Below, in pieces: positions 1-7,901 of a stretch of 64,000 nucleotides of DNA. The position numbers and the translations under genes are program-made. The stretch comes from an uncultured bacterium (GTDB lineage: Bacteria > Bacillota_I > Bacilli_A > RFN20 > CAG-826): the NCBI GenBank assembly GCA_949290395.1, contig CASERQ010000001.1, positions 1 through 64,000 of the forward strand, read 5' to 3'. The notes beneath the pieces were generated by a model, which was not told where the DNA came from, ran no database searches, and was given only the letters and a program-made list of their open reading frames with translations. Every line of letters starts with the position of its first letter. The stretch's first letter is position 1.

Positions 1-98
1 TCAGGTTTAAGTAAACCTTTTTTATCCCAATTGCGAAGTGTAGTTGTAGTCACACCTAAAATTCTTGCTGCTTCGCTTATATTGACTAATTTTCCCAT
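1..98 (-). CDS. MerR/IS607-type HTH protein, N-terminus only (runs off left edge)
   Basis: Reading leftward from an ATG at 98, the first ~32 residues form a MerR-like DNA-binding helix-turn-helix (start MGKLVNISEAARILGV, then TLRNWDKKGLLKP). This motif opens both MerR-family regulators and the serine resolvases of IS607-type elements; the wording resembles the resolvases, but the deciding C-terminus lies outside the window. There is no Shine-Dalgarno. A perfect TATAAT lies five bases before the ATG (104-109), so the mRNA may be leaderless. It sits beside a 5'-truncated acetyltransferase gene, which fits a mobile element end. Confidence 0.6.
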   Translation of the reverse strand, partial: MGKLVNISEAARILGVTTTTLRNWDKKGLLKP

Positions 99-165
99 AA
101 TTTATTATAACACATTTATTATAAATTTTATAGAATTATTTATAAGTTTTTTTAATTTTGATTGA

Positions 166-735
166 TCAGCAAATAACCCTAATTCTTATCGATTTGGTAT
201 TTGTTTAAAAGAAAACAATAATTTAATTGGAGCGATTGATATCTGCAGATGGTCAGACACTACTCCTGAAATTGGTTACGTTTTAAGCAAAAAATATTGG
301 AATAGTGGATACATGAGCGAATCACTTAATGCATTCTTGAACTATATGATTTCTCAAGGGTATAAGAGAATAAACATCAACGCCGATATATTAAACATCG
401 GAAGTAATATAGTTATAGCAAAAAATGGATTTAAATTTAAAGAGCAAGAGGAAAAAATCTTAGAAAGCAAGGATCGTAGATGTATCCTAAATAAATATTC
501 CTATTCTGTAAGTGAAACTCCCTCAAAACTTTTTAAGAAAGAAATTGATTACGAACTTAACAAAACTAAATTAAATTCGTCGTTAAAAATAGAACCAAAC
601 TCCTTTAAAGAAGCAAATATCAAAGACTTCGTTTTACTCATAAATAAGGAAATTAAGTTATTAACATTTGTAAAAGAAATCACAGAAAATACTTTAATTT
701 TGCAAGCAATTTCAATGATAATCATGGAGGAATAA
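166..735 (+). pseudogene. GNAT (RimJ/RimL-like) acetyltransferase lacking its N-terminus
   Basis: A reading frame opens right after a TGA at 163-165 and continues to 735, but its first ATG is at 313, in the middle of the GNAT fold. Translation of 166-312 gives clear GNAT sequence (FGICLKENNNLIGAID, then EIGYVLSKKYW with the following GY), so homology continues upstream of any start codon. The first ~50-60 residues of a normal family member (first strand and helices) are absent. After the GNAT core there is a ~70-residue tail I do not recognise. The last codons carry the GGAGG used by the next gene. I infer a broken gene; the ATG at 313 would give only half an enzyme. Confidence 0.65.
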
Positions 736-739
736 TTTT

Positions 740-1210
740 ATGACCAAAGAAGAAGTTATTAAAAGATTTAATATGCTACCTCACCCAGAGGGCGGCTATT
801 TTGCAGAAACTTTTAAATCTGACGTAATGTTTAATAAAGACCAAACACTTTATTCTTCCATTCTCTTTTTGTTAGGTAAAAATGATATTTCTCATTTACA
901 TGTTTTAGAAGAAGATGAGCTTTGGTATTACCAAGGTGGCGATGATTGCATTGTTCTTGAAATAAATCAAAACTATAAAATTAAAGAAATTATACTTGGA
1001 ATAAATTCAAAAGACAGCGTCCCTCAATACCTTGTAAAAAAGGGTATGATTTTTGGCTCTAAATGTGGTGGAGAACACTTTACATTAGTTGGCTGCATGG
1101 TCGCTCCTTCTTTCACTTATGATCATTTTAAGCTTTTAAAAAGAAACGATCTTGAAGGAAAAATGGGTGAAAAAGATTTAGATAAATACAACGATTTTTT
1201 CATTAGATAA
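740..1210 (+). CDS. Cupin family protein, DUF985 (Cupin_5) type
   Basis: A 156-residue single-domain cupin. It shows the DUF985 opening motif HPEGGYFAETF near residues 15-25 and the cupin metal/ligand segment HLHVLEEDELWYYQGG near 52-67. Members are small beta-barrel proteins, some proposed to be sugar epimerase-like, but no reaction is firmly assigned. The start is set by GGAGG at 726-730, which lies inside the end of the truncated acetyltransferase gene, so the two would be translated in series. Length is normal. Confidence 0.85.
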   Translation: MTKEEVIKRFNMLPHPEGGYFAETFKSDVMFNKDQTLYSSILFLLGKNDISHLHVLEEDELWYYQGGDDCIVLEINQNYKIKEIILGINSKDSVPQYLVKKGMIFGSKCGGEHFTLVGCMVAPSFTYDHFKLLKRNDLEGKMGEKDLDKYNDFFIR

Positions 1211-1261
1211 ACTCTTAATTTAATGAAAAATACGCGCTAAACCATTATAATTATCATAGTT

Positions 1262-2059
1262 ATGAAAATTTACATTGATTATTTAAATTGCAAAAACAAA
1301 TCAGCTTTATCTATGGCTATAAAGGTTTTTGCTTCAAGAAACCCAGAAATTGAGATTGTTTTATTAAGAGGAAAAAACGAAAGCACTCCTTTTGAAGAAA
1401 ATTATTCTAATTTTTCTTTTATTGAAGATCCTCAAGAATTCTTTAAAGGTGAATATGTATTTAGTTTTGTTAAACCATCAAATTTAGAAGGTTTCATTGC
1501 TCTTAATACCATTAAAAACTTGAAAGGTGAGAAAATTTATCTTACTGATACAAACGACTCTTCTTATACGCTAGAAGAAAAATACGACATAATTACAAAG
1601 ATTTTTCCTTTAAGTAAAAAGAAAAAATATGCTTTACTAACAAGTCAAACTCATAATGAAGAGCAATTCACAAAGTTTGAAGAAAATCACAAAAAAGATA
1701 AAGATTTTTATGGAATTATCTCTCCAAAAGATATCTCAAGCCAACCATTATCACTACTTTTAACATCACCCTTGGTAGCAAATATCTTTATAGAAACATT
1801 ATTTGCTACAACAAATTTCTTCAACGAAGTATATAAAGAAGAAAAAAGAAAAGAATCTGTATTTAAGAAAATGTTCAATAATTTTGGTGGCTCAAAAGAA
1901 AATATAGCAGATGCTAACTCACTCGTTGAAGATAGTATCTACTATATTGATGACAAACAAATTATCTATTTTACAAAAGCTGATCAAGATTATTTAAATT
2001 ATTTAAACGCAATTAATGCGCTTTTACTTGTTTTTGAAAGTCACAAAAATTTAAACTAA
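1262..2059 (+). CDS. Divergent PlsX-like protein, function unknown
   Basis: A 265-residue soluble protein. Its start (MKIYIDYLNCKNKSALSMAI) and the segment NPEIEIVLLRG recall the opening of PlsX, the phosphate:acyl-ACP acyltransferase. A later stretch (FYGIISPKDISSQP followed by SPLVANIFIETLFA) can be laid on PlsX's IGNIEGRDI and GFVGN segments. Glycine-rich catalytic motifs are poorly kept and the protein is ~60 residues short, so it may be a non-catalytic paralogue. That relationship is inference. A TATAAT at 1246-1251 sits ten bases before the ATG with no Shine-Dalgarno, suggesting a near-leaderless mRNA. Confidence 0.6.
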   Translation: MKIYIDYLNCKNKSALSMAIKVFASRNPEIEIVLLRGKNESTPFEENYSNFSFIEDPQEFFKGEYVFSFVKPSNLEGFIALNTIKNLKGEKIYLTDTNDSSYTLEEKYDIITKIFPLSKKKKYALLTSQTHNEEQFTKFEENHKKDKDFYGIISPKDISSQPLSLLLTSPLVANIFIETLFATTNFFNEVYKEEKRKESVFKKMFNNFGGSKENIADANSLVEDSIYYIDDKQIIYFTKADQDYLNYLNAINALLLVFESHKNLN

Positions 2060-2367
2060 TAAGTAAAAGTAAAAACATCAAAATAAACAAGTAAAACTGC
2101 AGCTACGATTTGAATTATTGTTAAAACAATTCCACTTATTAAATATAAGTAATGATTATCAAACATATCTTCGTCTCTTATTTCTTTAAAAACGTAAGAA
2201 AATAATAAAACAGGTCCACCAAAAAAGATTCCACAAGCAGCAATTTCATATTTATTAAACCTTTTTGCTTCTGGATCTCTGAGGTTTTTAACGTGTCTTA
2301 CCATAACCATATAGTTAACAATAAAGCCAAAGACTATAATCAAAACTAAAACGTAAAAAGGCAACAT
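2056..2367 (-). CDS. Small membrane protein, unknown function
   Basis: A 103-residue protein with three predicted membrane segments: roughly residues 2-20, 45-63 and 75-98. A basic loop (VRHVKNLRDPEAKRFNKYE) lies between the first two. No family recognised. I chose the ATG at 2367 because a GGAG lies six bases upstream; a longer frame from a TTG would place this GGAG inside the gene. Its 3' end overlaps the 3' end of the convergent PlsX-like gene by four bases. The mgl terminator lies just upstream. Confidence 0.65.
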   Translation of the reverse strand: MLPFYVLVLIIVFGFIVNYMVMVRHVKNLRDPEAKRFNKYEIAACGIFFGGPVLLFSYVFKEIRDEDMFDNHYLYLISGIVLTIIQIVAAVLLVYFDVFTFTY

Positions 2368-2387
2368 ATTTTTCTCCAATAGTTATA

Positions 2388-2417
2388 AAAAGGAGATGTT
2401 TAACATCTCCTTTTAAT
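2388..2417 (-). terminator. Rho-independent terminator of the mgl operon
   Basis: The arms AAAAGGAGATGTT and AACATCTCCTTTT form a long hairpin 20 bases downstream of the mglC stop. On the minus strand it is followed by a short T-rich run. Confidence 0.8.
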
Positions 2418-2435
2418 TTTAGCAAATTTTTAAGA

Positions 2436-4094
2436 TTATTTCTTTTTGAGATATTTAAGGGAGTCAAGACAGACAGCAGCCATAATAATGAGTCCCTTGA
2501 AGATGAATGTAATATTAGTATCAACGCCAATGTTAGCTAAACAATAAGTCATACCAGAGAAGATAATTGTACCAACAACAGCTCCGCTAATTTTACCAAT
2601 ACCACCAGAGAAAGAAATACCACCGACAACACAAGCCGCAATAGCATCAAGTTCGGTACCAAAACCTGTGTTAGGGTTATTGGAGCTACCTGCAGCAGCT
2701 GTGAAGAATCCACCAAATCCATAGAGGACACCAGCCATAATAAAGACAAACATTGTTGTCCAGAAGACTGAGATACCACTAACGGAAGCAGCTTCAGCGT
2801 TTCCACCTACTGCATACATATTTTTACCGAATTTTGTTTTGTTCCAAATGAACCAAACTATTGCGATTGCGATAATTGCAAAGATAATTAAGTTTACGTT
2901 ACTATCTCCTCTGATTGAGTTCTTAAGGTCACGGTTCATATCAAATCCAGGATAAGAACCAAACATCATCATGAATAAACCATAAGAGACAAGTTGAGTT
3001 GATAATGTAGTAATGAATGGATGCATTTTGAATTTTGCACTGAAGAAGCCAGCAATTGATGTAAAGATAACACAGACAAGAACACTAGCGAAGATACCAA
3101 GAGCAATTTTACCACCAACACTGAAACCAGTAGGGTCAATAGTAATTCCAAATAAAGCATCATTTACGATAAGGTCGCCACAGAAGATTGCGGCAAGTGT
3201 TGCACCTACACCAGTTAAACGACCAATGGATAAGTCGGTACCAGCTAAGAGAATTAATCCAGCAACACCCAAGGAATAGAATACCTTGTATGAAGATTGT
3301 CCTAAAATACCAAGTATGGAATTCCAAGTAATAAGGGAGCCTTCACTAACAATAATGAAGATAATGAAGATAATTAAGATAACGATATAAAGACCATTTT
3401 TAAGTAAGAAATTCTTTGTATCGAAATTATAAACATAACTTCTTCCTTTATATTCGAAGAACTCATCTATTGAATGATGGTTATTACGACATTTTGATTG
3501 GAAAGTATATTTTTCTAAGTAAGCATCGTATCTTCTATCTTTTGCTTTAGAAATTGTATCTACTTTCTTATTTTTTACATTTTCCTTTTTGGATTGGAAG
3601 ACAATTTTAGCATCCTTTAAATCACGTTTATAATCTTCAGGACTAAGTTCGCCTTTTCTAGCTTTAATATTTGCAACTTTTTCTTTGTATTCTGCAGTGA
3701 TTTCAGCTAAATCTTGGCGATATTCTTCTTTTGCTGCGAGCATTATTTGCTTTTCAGTTTCACAAACTTGAGCATAATATTCTTTCCATTCAGCAGCGTA
3801 TTCTTTAATAGCCTTTGTATAAATTTCTTTTACTTGTTCTTTATTTTCATTTTTGATTTTAACGGCTTCAGCTTTTAATGCTTTGTTCTTTTCAAATAAA
3901 GCTTGCTTGTCCTCTTTAGCCATTTGCTTATTTAAACGTGCATCTTTATTTTCGTCAGCCAAAGCTATGATTTTGTTTTCGCCGTCTTTTCTGAGTTTTT
4001 CTAATTCATCAAGATATTTATTGTAAACTTCATTTTTCTTTAATGGGCTTACAATTGATGAACTATCAACTCTTATAGTTGCGTTTTCGCTCAT
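2436..4094 (-). CDS. mglC: Galactose/methylgalactoside ABC permease with long helical N-terminal extension
   Basis: A 552-residue membrane protein. Residues from ~230 on match a normal MglC/RbsC-type permease (BPD_transp_2 family; about 330 residues), including GLILLAGTDLSIGRLTG and a C-terminal AACVVGGISFSGGIGKI segment. It would form the membrane channel with MglA. The first ~225 residues are extra: soluble, very rich in Lys, Glu and Ala, with heptad-like helical stretches (about 20-145 and 150-195), ending at the first membrane helix near residue 234. The whole is one frame with a good ribosome site (TAGGAG) before the ATG. The gene follows mglA by 14 bases. The permease call is secure; the role of the extension is unknown. 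Confidence 0.93.
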   Translation of the reverse strand: MSENATIRVDSSSIVSPLKKNEVYNKYLDELEKLRKDGENKIIALADENKDARLNKQMAKEDKQALFEKNKALKAEAVKIKNENKEQVKEIYTKAIKEYAAEWKEYYAQVCETEKQIMLAAKEEYRQDLAEITAEYKEKVANIKARKGELSPEDYKRDLKDAKIVFQSKKENVKNKKVDTISKAKDRRYDAYLEKYTFQSKCRNNHHSIDEFFEYKGRSYVYNFDTKNFLLKNGLYIVILIIFIIFIIVSEGSLITWNSILGILGQSSYKVFYSLGVAGLILLAGTDLSIGRLTGVGATLAAIFCGDLIVNDALFGITIDPTGFSVGGKIALGIFASVLVCVIFTSIAGFFSAKFKMHPFITTLSTQLVSYGLFMMMFGSYPGFDMNRDLKNSIRGDSNVNLIIFAIIAIAIVWFIWNKTKFGKNMYAVGGNAEAASVSGISVFWTTMFVFIMAGVLYGFGGFFTAAAGSSNNPNTGFGTELDAIAACVVGGISFSGGIGKISGAVVGTIIFSGMTYCLANIGVDTNITFIFKGLIIMAAVCLDSLKYLKKK

Positions 4095-4108
4095 ACTTTT
4101 CTCCTACC

Positions 4109-5605
4109 TTATAAATATTTTGCACAAAGATTTAACAATTCTTGCTGATTTGTTTCTTTTGTGTTTACAACACCTGCACAACGATAGTTGGACATAACAA
4201 CAATTCTATCTGTAACACCTAAAATTTCAGGCATTTCAGAAGAAACCATGATAATACTCTTACCTTCGCTAGCAAGTTTAATCATCAATTCATAGATTTG
4301 ATATTTGGCCATAATATCAATACCACGAGTTGGTTCATCCATTAAGAATACATCTGGATTTCTTTCTAGCCATTTACCAACAATGACCTTTTGTTGGTTA
4401 CCACCAGATAAAGAGGTGATATTGTCGTCGACGTTATTACATTTTGTATGCATTTGTTCGACTTCATAATTAGCGGCTTTTCTCATAAGAGTATTTGAAA
4501 GAATTCCAAATTTCTTATACTTATCTAAGTTTGTAATGCAGGTATTAAAGACAAGATCGCCTTTACCGAACATACCGTTTAGTTTTCTTTCTTCGGTAAC
4601 CATTGCGAAGTTGTAATCCATAGCTTGTTTTGTGCTTTCAAAACGAATTCTTGAACCTTTGTAAATTATTTCGCCTTCAGACATCTTTCTTGCACCAAAT
4701 AATGTTTCTAAGAGTTCACTTCTTCCGGCACCAACAAGGCCATAAATACCTAAAATTTCACCTTTACGTAGATCAAATGTTACATCTTTAAGGTGAGGAG
4801 CATATCTTGTAGATAATCCTTTTACACTTAAAATTACATCTCCAGGAATATTTGTCATCTTAGGGAATCTACTTTCAAGGCTTCTACCAACCATTGCATG
4901 AACGACTTCATCAAGGTTTGTGTCTTTAATAGCTTTATCTAAAGTAACTTCACCATCTCTTAAAACAGTAATATCATCACATAATTCAAAGATTTCATCC
5001 ATTTTATGAGAGATAAAGACAATTCCAATTCCAGTTTTGATTAAATCTTTTAAAATTTTAAATAATTGTTTAACTTCTCTTTCCGATAAAGAAGATGTTG
5101 GTTCGTCCAAAATAATAATTTTAGCATCGTAAGAAACGGCTTTTGCGATTTCAACCATTTGTCTTTGAGAAACCGACATTGTTCTCATTAAAGTTTTTGG
5201 ATCGACATTCATGTTTAATCTTGCGAAAAGTTTTTTACATCTTGAATTCATCTCTGCTTCATCAATGATTCCAAAACGTGTTCTATAACGCCCTAAAAAC
5301 ATGTTATCTGAAACTGTTCTTTCAAGACATTGATTGAGTTCTTGGTGAACCATAGCAACGCCATTTTCTAAAGCTTGTTTTGGTCCATGAAATTCAATCT
5401 TTTCACCATTAAGTTTAATAGTTCCAGAATCTCTTGAATAAATACCAAATAAGCACTTCATCATGGTTGACTTACCGGCACCGTTTTCACCCATAAGCCC
5501 CATAATAGTTCCAGGTCTAACATGTAAATGAATGTTTTTCAAAACTCTATTTTTTCCAAATGATTTTGACATGTCGTCAATTTCTAATAGATATTTTTCA
5601 CTCAT
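4109..5605 (-). CDS. mglA: Galactose/methylgalactoside ABC importer ATPase
   Basis: A 498-residue tandem ATPase of the sugar importer type. The first domain has Walker A GENGAGKST (39-47), the signature-like SVSQRQMVEIAKA (~145) and Walker B ILDEPTSSL. The second has the usual degenerate P-loop GLVGAGRSE and the signature LSGGNQQKV. Length and domain order are normal for MglA/RbsA. It lies between the binding protein and permease genes, with AAGGAAG before its ATG, and should power uptake of galactose-like sugars from the inner face of the membrane. RbsA-type sugars are an alternative, but the binding-protein residues favour galactose or glucose. Confidence 0.95.
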   Translation of the reverse strand: MSEKYLLEIDDMSKSFGKNRVLKNIHLHVRPGTIMGLMGENGAGKSTMMKCLFGIYSRDSGTIKLNGEKIEFHGPKQALENGVAMVHQELNQCLERTVSDNMFLGRYRTRFGIIDEAEMNSRCKKLFARLNMNVDPKTLMRTMSVSQRQMVEIAKAVSYDAKIIILDEPTSSLSEREVKQLFKILKDLIKTGIGIVFISHKMDEIFELCDDITVLRDGEVTLDKAIKDTNLDEVVHAMVGRSLESRFPKMTNIPGDVILSVKGLSTRYAPHLKDVTFDLRKGEILGIYGLVGAGRSELLETLFGARKMSEGEIIYKGSRIRFESTKQAMDYNFAMVTEERKLNGMFGKGDLVFNTCITNLDKYKKFGILSNTLMRKAANYEVEQMHTKCNNVDDNITSLSGGNQQKVIVGKWLERNPDVFLMDEPTRGIDIMAKYQIYELMIKLASEGKSIIMVSSEMPEILGVTDRIVVMSNYRCAGVVNTKETNQQELLNLCAKYL

Positions 5606-5675
5606 TTTTGCTTCCTTTTCTATAAAATAGCGAGCTTCTTTTACGAAGCCCGCTATGAATTTAACGTCTTAATAA

Positions 5676-6983
5676 TTATTTAACTAATTCGTCAATGTGT
5701 GCTTCGAGATAGTCAACAATCATTTCACCTTGGAGTTGTCCACCTTGGTTAGCGTCAAATCCAACGTAGTAAATATTTGTAAATCTCTTATCTTTCATAA
5801 CATCAGCATCAACTGAACCATCAGCTTTTGTGCCTTGTCTGTTCCAGAAGATAACTGGGACATTTGTAGGAGCGGCTTCAGTAGCGCCTGTCTTTGTAGC
5901 GATAATATCAAGATATTCAGCAGCACTAGTTGTTTTAACCATGTTGATACAATATGCGTCAAAATCATTAGCTGCTGCTCTTAATTTATCTGTAACTTGT
6001 TTTTCATCGTTACCATCACCAGCAGTTGAGTCATCTAATGTAATATTCATCATTGGAGCATATGCACGGAATAATGGCTTCATGGAGCTGTTTAAGAATG
6101 TATCACTTGCACTATAGTAGTTTAAGAAGACTTTAATATTGTCGCCACCAGTATATGATTTAATTGGTTCTAATTGTTCTGTAACAGGAATGGCTTTTCC
6201 AGCTTCATCTACATAATCGTCAATATTAGAAGAATCAACTTTTGCGTTGTTAACTAAGAAAGCTTTTGTTTCTTCGTTGTATGCAAATTCTTTTTCAACA
6301 TAACCATAATTGTTGGCGTTAGCTTCACCAAAACCTTTTGTATAAACGTCTTTACCAGTCAATCCATCAGCAGCATTACGAGCGACCATTAAGATACCTG
6401 CAGCTTGAGCTGGAGCGTTTTGATTAATGGTACCCATAATAAGACCTTGTTTAATCTTGACTAATGTAGTTTCGTTAGAGTCATAACCGAAGATTGGCAT
6501 GCCATCTTCCCAGTTTGTAGCAGATGTTGCGCCTTCTGCCATACCATCATTATTAGAAACAAAGAAATTAATACCTTGTTCTTCAACAACTTCGCCATCA
6601 GCTGTTTGCCATTTGTCACTTGCGTGTTTGCTTAACCAAGCTTCAGTGGTTTGTGTAGCTGTTGCAGCATCCCATGTAGCACCACCGGTAGCTTTTTGTT
6701 CTGCGTGTTCAACTTCGTTAATTCTATATGTTTTTCCGTTGATTTCTAATTCACCTTGAACTGGAGTTTCCATGTTAGGGTTGGTCATCTTTGTACCTCT
6801 TGTTCCTAAAGCATCACGGATACCAGCTGTACGTGCAGCACTATCATTATGGTCGATTTGTCCGATTAAAAGAGCATAGTTAATATCAACGCCTTTTTCA
6901 TAATCTGGATCGCCACCGCCACAAGATGTAGCAACTATTGATAAAAGTGCTAAAGCAGTAAATGGAATTAATCTTTTTTTCAT
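5676..6983 (-). CDS. mglB: Circularly permuted galactose/glucose-binding lipoprotein
   Basis: A 435-residue exported lipoprotein: signal peptide with lipobox VATSC (Cys21). The mature part matches MglB/GGBP in two blocks in swapped order. Residues ~25-257 match the second half of E. coli MglB (HND at 45-47, Arg51, Trp104, NND at 144-146, FGYD ending at Asp168). Residues ~281-435 match the first half (SDTF, Asp294 and Phe296; VPVIFWN, Asn381; YYVGFD). All these correspond to known sugar contacts. The new N-terminus falls at the Ca2+-binding loop, and a linker of about 23 residues (258-280) joins the old ends. It should deliver galactose or glucose to MglAC. AGGAGG precedes the ATG. The family call is secure; the permutation is read from motif order. 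Confidence 0.93.
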   Translation of the reverse strand: MKKRLIPFTALALLSIVATSCGGGDPDYEKGVDINYALLIGQIDHNDSAARTAGIRDALGTRGTKMTNPNMETPVQGELEINGKTYRINEVEHAEQKATGGATWDAATATQTTEAWLSKHASDKWQTADGEVVEEQGINFFVSNNDGMAEGATSATNWEDGMPIFGYDSNETTLVKIKQGLIMGTINQNAPAQAAGILMVARNAADGLTGKDVYTKGFGEANANNYGYVEKEFAYNEETKAFLVNNAKVDSSNIDDYVDEAGKAIPVTEQLEPIKSYTGGDNIKVFLNYYSASDTFLNSSMKPLFRAYAPMMNITLDDSTAGDGNDEKQVTDKLRAAANDFDAYCINMVKTTSAAEYLDIIATKTGATEAAPTNVPVIFWNRQGTKADGSVDADVMKDKRFTNIYYVGFDANQGGQLQGEMIVDYLEAHIDELVK

Positions 6984-7063
6984 ATTATTATTTTTTTCCT
7001 CCTATTTAATTCCGAAAATAAGATACTCACCTACGAGTTATCCTACCTTGATTAAGATTTTAA

Positions 7064-7077
7064 TGAAAGCGCTTACA
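7064..7077. promoter_or_regulatory. cre site (CcpA operator) upstream of mglB
   Basis: TGAAAGCGCTTACA matches the cre consensus TGWNANCGNTNWCA at every position. It lies 81-94 bases upstream of the mglB ATG and overlaps a TTGTAA that could serve as a -35. This suggests catabolite repression of the mgl operon if the host has CcpA. Confidence 0.75.
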
Positions 7078-7227
7078 ATTTTTAATAGAAAAATCTCTAA
7101 CAAAAATGTAAATTTCTCTAAAATTCGCTAATTATCAATAAATATTCTCAATGACAACAAATGCACCACATAAAAATAATTATCTATTAAAACAAAATTA
7201 ATTTTATTAAATGCACTTAATTTTAAC

Positions 7228-7256
7228 TTGTCTAAGAAAGACGCTTTCTCTATTAT
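7228..7256 (+). promoter_or_regulatory. Promoter of hpt
   Basis: TTGTCT (7228-7233) and TATTAT (7251-7256) are separated by 17 bases, placing transcription start shortly before the ribosome site at ~7270. Confidence 0.6.
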
Positions 7257-7281
7257 CTTTATATATTATAGGAGAGTTCTT

Positions 7282-7845
7282 ATGAGTCCAGAAATTATCT
7301 TAAACAAAGAAGAAATTGATGAAGTCATTACTGAAGTAGCAAACAAATTAAACAATTTTTATAAAGACAGCGATAGAATCCCTGTTTTAATTGGCGTATT
7401 AAAAGGTGCATTGCCTTTTATGATGGATTTAATCAAAAAACTTACCTTTGATCTTGAAATGGATTTTATACAAGTAACAAGTTATAGCGGCACTTCTTCA
7501 ACAGGCGTAATCCATCTTAAAAAAGATATTACAACTAATATCAAAGACAGAGATGTAATTATTGTTGAAGATATTGTTGATACAGGACTCACTTTAAATT
7601 ATTTAAAACAATATATTCAATTAAACTACTCTCCACGTGATATCAAAATCTGTTGTTTTGTAGATAAAAAACCACTTAGAAAAGTTCAACTTGAACCAGA
7701 CATTGTTGGCGTCACAATGACCCAAGCAAAATTCCTAGTTGGTTATGGATTTGACTATAACGAAATTGGAAGAAACATTGACTACGTTTTTGTTCCAACT
7801 AAAAAGCAGCTAGAAGAATGGGATAGAAAGCTTAAAAACAACTAA
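7282..7845 (+). CDS. hpt: Hypoxanthine phosphoribosyltransferase
   Basis: A 187-residue purine salvage enzyme that makes IMP/GMP from hypoxanthine or guanine and PRPP. The PRPP-binding motif IIVEDIVDTGLTL and the base-binding end (VGYGFDYNEIGRN) are present, and length is normal. The upstream in-frame ATG at 7228 falls inside the promoter. I chose 7282 because AGGAGAG lies directly before it and the protein then starts MSPEIILNKEEID. It shares a bidirectional terminator with the converging gal operon. Confidence 0.95.
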   Translation: MSPEIILNKEEIDEVITEVANKLNNFYKDSDRIPVLIGVLKGALPFMMDLIKKLTFDLEMDFIQVTSYSGTSSTGVIHLKKDITTNIKDRDVIIVEDIVDTGLTLNYLKQYIQLNYSPRDIKICCFVDKKPLRKVQLEPDIVGVTMTQAKFLVGYGFDYNEIGRNIDYVFVPTKKQLEEWDRKLKNN

Positions 7846-7870
7846 AATCCCTGCAGAACTCAAATTAAAT

Positions 7871-7901
7871 TTAAAAGGTTGTGTCTCCACAACCTTTTTA
7901 C
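7871..7901. terminator. Bidirectional terminator between hpt and galK
   Basis: AAAAGGTTGTG and CACAACCTTTTT form an 11-bp stem with a four-base loop and T/A runs on both sides. It can end hpt on the plus strand and galMTK on the minus strand. Confidence 0.88.

Noticed and set aside
313-735. Intact short acetyltransferase starting at ATG 313
   Set aside because: Clear GNAT sequence continues in frame upstream of this ATG to 166, so this start would give half a domain.
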